From: Lepas anatifera
Lineage: Eukaryota > Arthropoda > Thecostraca > Lepadidae
Direction of reading: 5' to 3'
Assembly: GCA_034440635.1 (NCBI GenBank)
Contig: JAOTON010000768.1
Location: 434,001-498,000, forward strand
DNA: 64,000 nucleotides
Notes under the pieces: model-generated
What the model was told of the DNA's origin: nothing
What the model saw: only the letters and a program-made list of their open reading frames with translations
Database searches by the model: none
Shown: piece after piece, positions 60,790 to 64,000 of the stretch
Layout: each line of letters begins with the position of its first letter
Numbering within the stretch: the first letter of the stretch is position 1
Translations under genes and position numbers: made by a program

Positions 60790-61798
60790 TTTTCACACGC
60801 CCCGCTGGGGGCGAAATTTTTCACCCTCCTGGTTTCCTCCAGATAACTCAAAAACGAAGAGACACAGAACAACGAAACTCACAGTACCTTATTCCTGATC
60901 AATTTTGTGCATCTGACCAAATTTTTAAATCAGGTCATGTCAGGTCAAGGAGCTATTCAAGGTCAAGTGACCCGACCTCAAAACCTAAAATCACGAGTTT
61001 GAAGCGGCGCCTAAGGAACATCAGCCAACCAATCAGTTTAAAACTTTCACAATATGATAAGGCTATTAGGGTCTACAAATTTGCTATCTCAGAATTTCTA
61101 TGTTTTTTACCTAAGGTGGGGTCAATTTTTCCGTCACCCCATTATAAGTCTATGGTGAAAAAGGAAGTGCTCGTTTTCAGTAAATACTGGATAGATAAGC
61201 TGAAAATCCTTAAATAACGTTTTCTTATCACGATCCTGGCCTTAAAGTTGAGTTTTTGACCATCTGACCTCTTAAAGGTCATGTTAGTTCACAGGAGCAT
61301 ACAGTGATTGTTTTGCCAATAACTTCTCACTGAATTGAGATAAAGCTCCTATTTTGCCTGCATTGTGCTTATATTATCACGGGAAGCCGATTGATATGCA
61401 ACATGACCATACCAGGTCACCCTGTGACTTTGACCTAGCTCGATACCTGGTCATTGTCACGATTTGACCAAGCACGGTCAAATTATACATCATTCGATTT
61501 GCTAAGAGGAATCCAATGATGCATAAATATTTGCTATAGCTCCGCTGAATACAAATATGGAGGGGAAAACGTACATTGCTTTGTTGTAAGCCTACGGAAC
61601 CTTATTTGACCTATGCTGACCTCAATATTGACCTGACATAAAAATACTTCGTATAATTTATCTTTGTATCATCAAGCGGTTTCAAAAACCGTCTGTCATT
61701 TTCCTTTAGCTTTCCTGGGAAATTAGATACGGAGGGGGCGAAATACGTACCCTCAGCGTGGCACGTCATGCCAGGGACCCCAGCAGGGCGCGTGTTAT
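60790..61798. mobile_element. TTAA element, family F copy 2
   Basis: About 1.0 kb, CACACGCCCCGCTGGGGGCG to CCCCAGCAGGGCGCGTG-TTAT. Collinear with 2809-3835. Both TTAA sites are decayed, consistent with an old copy. Confidence 0.7.
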
Positions 61799-62602
61799 GT
61801 GAGTTTTTGCAACATCTGAGGGCAGCCAACAAAACACTATTCCTGTCAGGTTCCTGGCTACCCCTATTCCTGTCAAGGAGAAAATAAATTTTCAAATTTT
61901 CAAAATTGTGCACAAGGGCGTGTTCATTATTTTAGACTTGCATAACACTTGTTCCTATCGCTTAATTTTCACAAAACTCGGAAGTATTGACAGAGGATTT
62001 ATGCAAAATAGATAACCTTTCAGTTATGTGAAAATAAAAAAATTAAATGCCGGTTTCAGGGTCAAAAGCAGATGGTGAAACCTGTATATTTTGCCAGTTT
62101 TATAGTGCATAGACCCAGTGAGGGCGGAATGTTCGAATTTAGGGGGCGCAACATGGGCTTTTCAACCATTTCTTTCCAATCAACGCCATAGGGTTAGTGT
62201 TAAACTTTCTGATTTAAGGGGGTTACTGTGCCCCGGTGCCCCCTCCAGTTCTGCCGCCATTGCATAGATCAATCAACATAAGAGACTGTGGGATATATTT
62301 GACATCAATATAAATGGCATAATGCCAAAAAGCATGAGCGACAGTTTCTGGAAAGCAAAATAGTGAGAGAAGATGCATATTGCCAGCGTCTGAGGAGCGC
62401 ACGACACGTTCCTCAGCTACTGACAGTTTTTATAATGTGCCAGCTTGATCCACGCGGGCAAAACCCGGCGAGAATCCCGGTCATCTAGTCTCCTTAGCCC
62501 ACACATGGATGAGTTTTCACTATCCAGTCTTGAAACCAAATGCACGCGCAAAATTAATCGCACTTAGTATACTAAAATACGCTAGCGCAGGCGTGAAACT
62601 CC
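61799..62602. other. Nothing recognised
   Basis: No coding sequence. A GGGGCGCAACATGGGC ... GTTCTGCCGCCATTGC pair (62140-62265) could be the two ends of a small TIR element. Confidence 0.35.
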
Positions 62603-63238
62603 TTAACCCTCGCCCCGGCGGGCGGGTGTTTGAACACCACCCTTGGATTTTTCCGGCGGCACGAAAAATGGCGGCGCGAAGCGCCGCTGTACTTGCCACA
62701 CATTATCCTTCATCAATTCCGCAATTGGTCATCTCGGCTAGGTCACCAGTCCAGGTCAGTGACCTCAACTCAAAATGTTTAAGGTGGCCTAAGTCAGAAA
62801 AGGATGAATCTATCAAATTCACACTTATACTACATAATGGGCCCGCCGAGTAGTTCAAAATTTCGTCCGGGGCTTTTTAATATCAATGACCTCAGGTCAG
62901 GTACGGCATGAAATTTCTAGTGGAAATGCATGGGAAAACAGGAATTGGGCTGTATTTGTGTAGATGCAGCTGGTAATTTTCCAAATTGTAGTATTCTGGG
63001 CCCCTTTTATATTCATGTTGAATTTTCGACCGGTGACCCCTCAGAGGTCATTTTGGCTACTATGCAGATTTTCAAACTTGGGTCAATAACTTTGGGAAAT
63101 GACATAAAGCTTTTATTTTGATACAATTACTTTTACTGTTACTGCGAGTTGATTGATGTGCATATTGACTATGCTAGATCAGATAGTGACCTTGAACTGG
63201 CCTCAGGTCAGGTCATTTTCGTATTTTGACTTGGTATA

Positions 63239-63288
<50 letters not shown>

Positions 63289-63410
63289 CATGCGTCATTC
63301 GATTTGCCGTAACGAGAGAAAACGAATCGTGCCTAAACCATTGTTCTAACTCCACTCTGTCAGGCGCTATAGCCCGGAAACTCTTCTGTAACAGGCCACC
63401 TTCTTCTATT
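62603..63410 (+). mobile_element. Family D copy
   Basis: Starts TTAACCCTCGCCCCGGCGGG, with the GTGTTTGAACACC palindrome, the GGCGGCGCGAAGCGCCGC hairpin and TGACCT arrays in family order. A (TA)n tract (63241-63283) is inserted. The right end is unclear, near 63400. Confidence 0.65.
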
Positions 63411-63903
63411 CCGTAAAACAGCATCAATCAGTTCATTAAACGGCTCACATAATGTCTTCACTAACTAACAAATGGATAATTCTTACCAAACTGGCAGTCC
63501 CAAAACGGCCCATTTTCTTTGAGCAAGCTCTAGTCGATTCAATACCTGCTAATAATGTTCGACATGTAGGAGATTTATTAACTCCGAAATTGACAACTGA
63601 GCCAGTTTTTATTGGTAGCCGGTGTGGGCAGCTGAGACGGAGGCTATCTGGGCGGCGGCGGCGGCGGCGGCCGGGCCAGCTCGATTGGACGCCGCCGGAG
63701 GGGGAGGGGAGGGGCCTGGGCGGCAGTGAGCCGACTGGATAACGGATAGGTGCGGCGCAGGCTTTCAAAACAGCGATCCATTTCGCCGGAGCTATCGACA
63801 GGTCCAGAAGTAACTGCTGAATGCACTGGCGTCGCCGGCCTCCATTGAGAGAGATCGGAAATGGATGGGCGGCCGAGGCAGAGAGGTGCCGCAGTAGGAT
63901 AAC

Positions 63904-64000
63904 GGTCTCACACGGCCACGGCAGAAGAGGGGTCTCACATGGCCGCGGCAGAAGAAGGGTCTCCACGACCGCGGCAGGAAAGGGTCTCCACGGCTGCGAC
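63904..64000. repeat. Minisatellite of about 27 bp running off the window edge
   Basis: At least three and a half units of GGTCTCACATGGCCGCGGCA then GAAGAA. On the minus strand, units near 63904 and 63931 contain GTGTGAGACC or ATGTGAGACC, donor-like. The array probably continues beyond 64000. Confidence 0.8.

Noticed and set aside
63445..63966. 173-codon minus-strand frame as the first TMTC2 exon
   Set aside because: No signal anchor or YDD-type loop, and it includes minisatellite and GCC-repeat sequence.

Overview
This window is animal nuclear DNA. It is dominated by the introns of one minus-strand gene, which I identify as TMTC2 (transmembrane O-mannosyltransferase targeting cadherins 2, a multipass ER membrane protein with a C-terminal TPR tail). 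Eight coding exons can be placed from 44,709 down to a stop codon at 357. Their reading frames, splice sites and intron phases interlock, apart from one short expected exon between 14.46 and 35.44 kb and the first coding exon, neither of which I could find. Exons are GC-rich with G/C-ending codons; introns are AT-richer. I see no other convincing gene. The exon/intron structure, Penelope-type and tRNA-SINE remnants, long GT/CT microsatellites and dense TTAA-flanked elements suggest an invertebrate, possibly a crustacean or other aquatic arthropod. That placement is inference only.

Layout on the plus strand: terminal exon (0.4 kb); TPR exons at 2.5, 10.1, 11.0 and 14.3 kb; a 1.4 kb minisatellite (12.9-14.2 kb) fused to the 14.3 kb exon; a 3.4 kb degenerate short-repeat field with a 376-bp higher-order period (18.5-22.0 kb); a Penelope-like remnant with a hammerhead ribozyme core (22.1-22.7 kb); a first TPR exon at 35.5 kb among long TA, GT and CT tracts; a three-level transposon nest (37.5-41.2 kb); the two large membrane-domain exons (43.1-44.7 kb), the first followed directly by a 36-bp minisatellite; then about 19 kb of repeats and further minisatellites (46.5, 55.6, 58.7 and 63.9 kb).

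The two most interesting signals are these. (1) Two different introns of TMTC2 begin with minisatellites whose repeat unit is a copy of the preceding exon end plus its 5' splice site. The intron is therefore filled with decoy donors, or with an in-frame protein repeat. Two further introns begin at or within about 30 nt of a GA/CT microsatellite. (2) A group of TTAA-flanked, TIR-bearing non-autonomous elements (named A, B, D, E and F here) is packed with TGACCT/AGGTCA half-sites and GC-rich hairpins. Nested copies show the TTAA target duplication directly.

Exon boundaries and family assignments were made by eye from the sequence and from recalled features of the TMTC2 and transposon families. 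No search was run.
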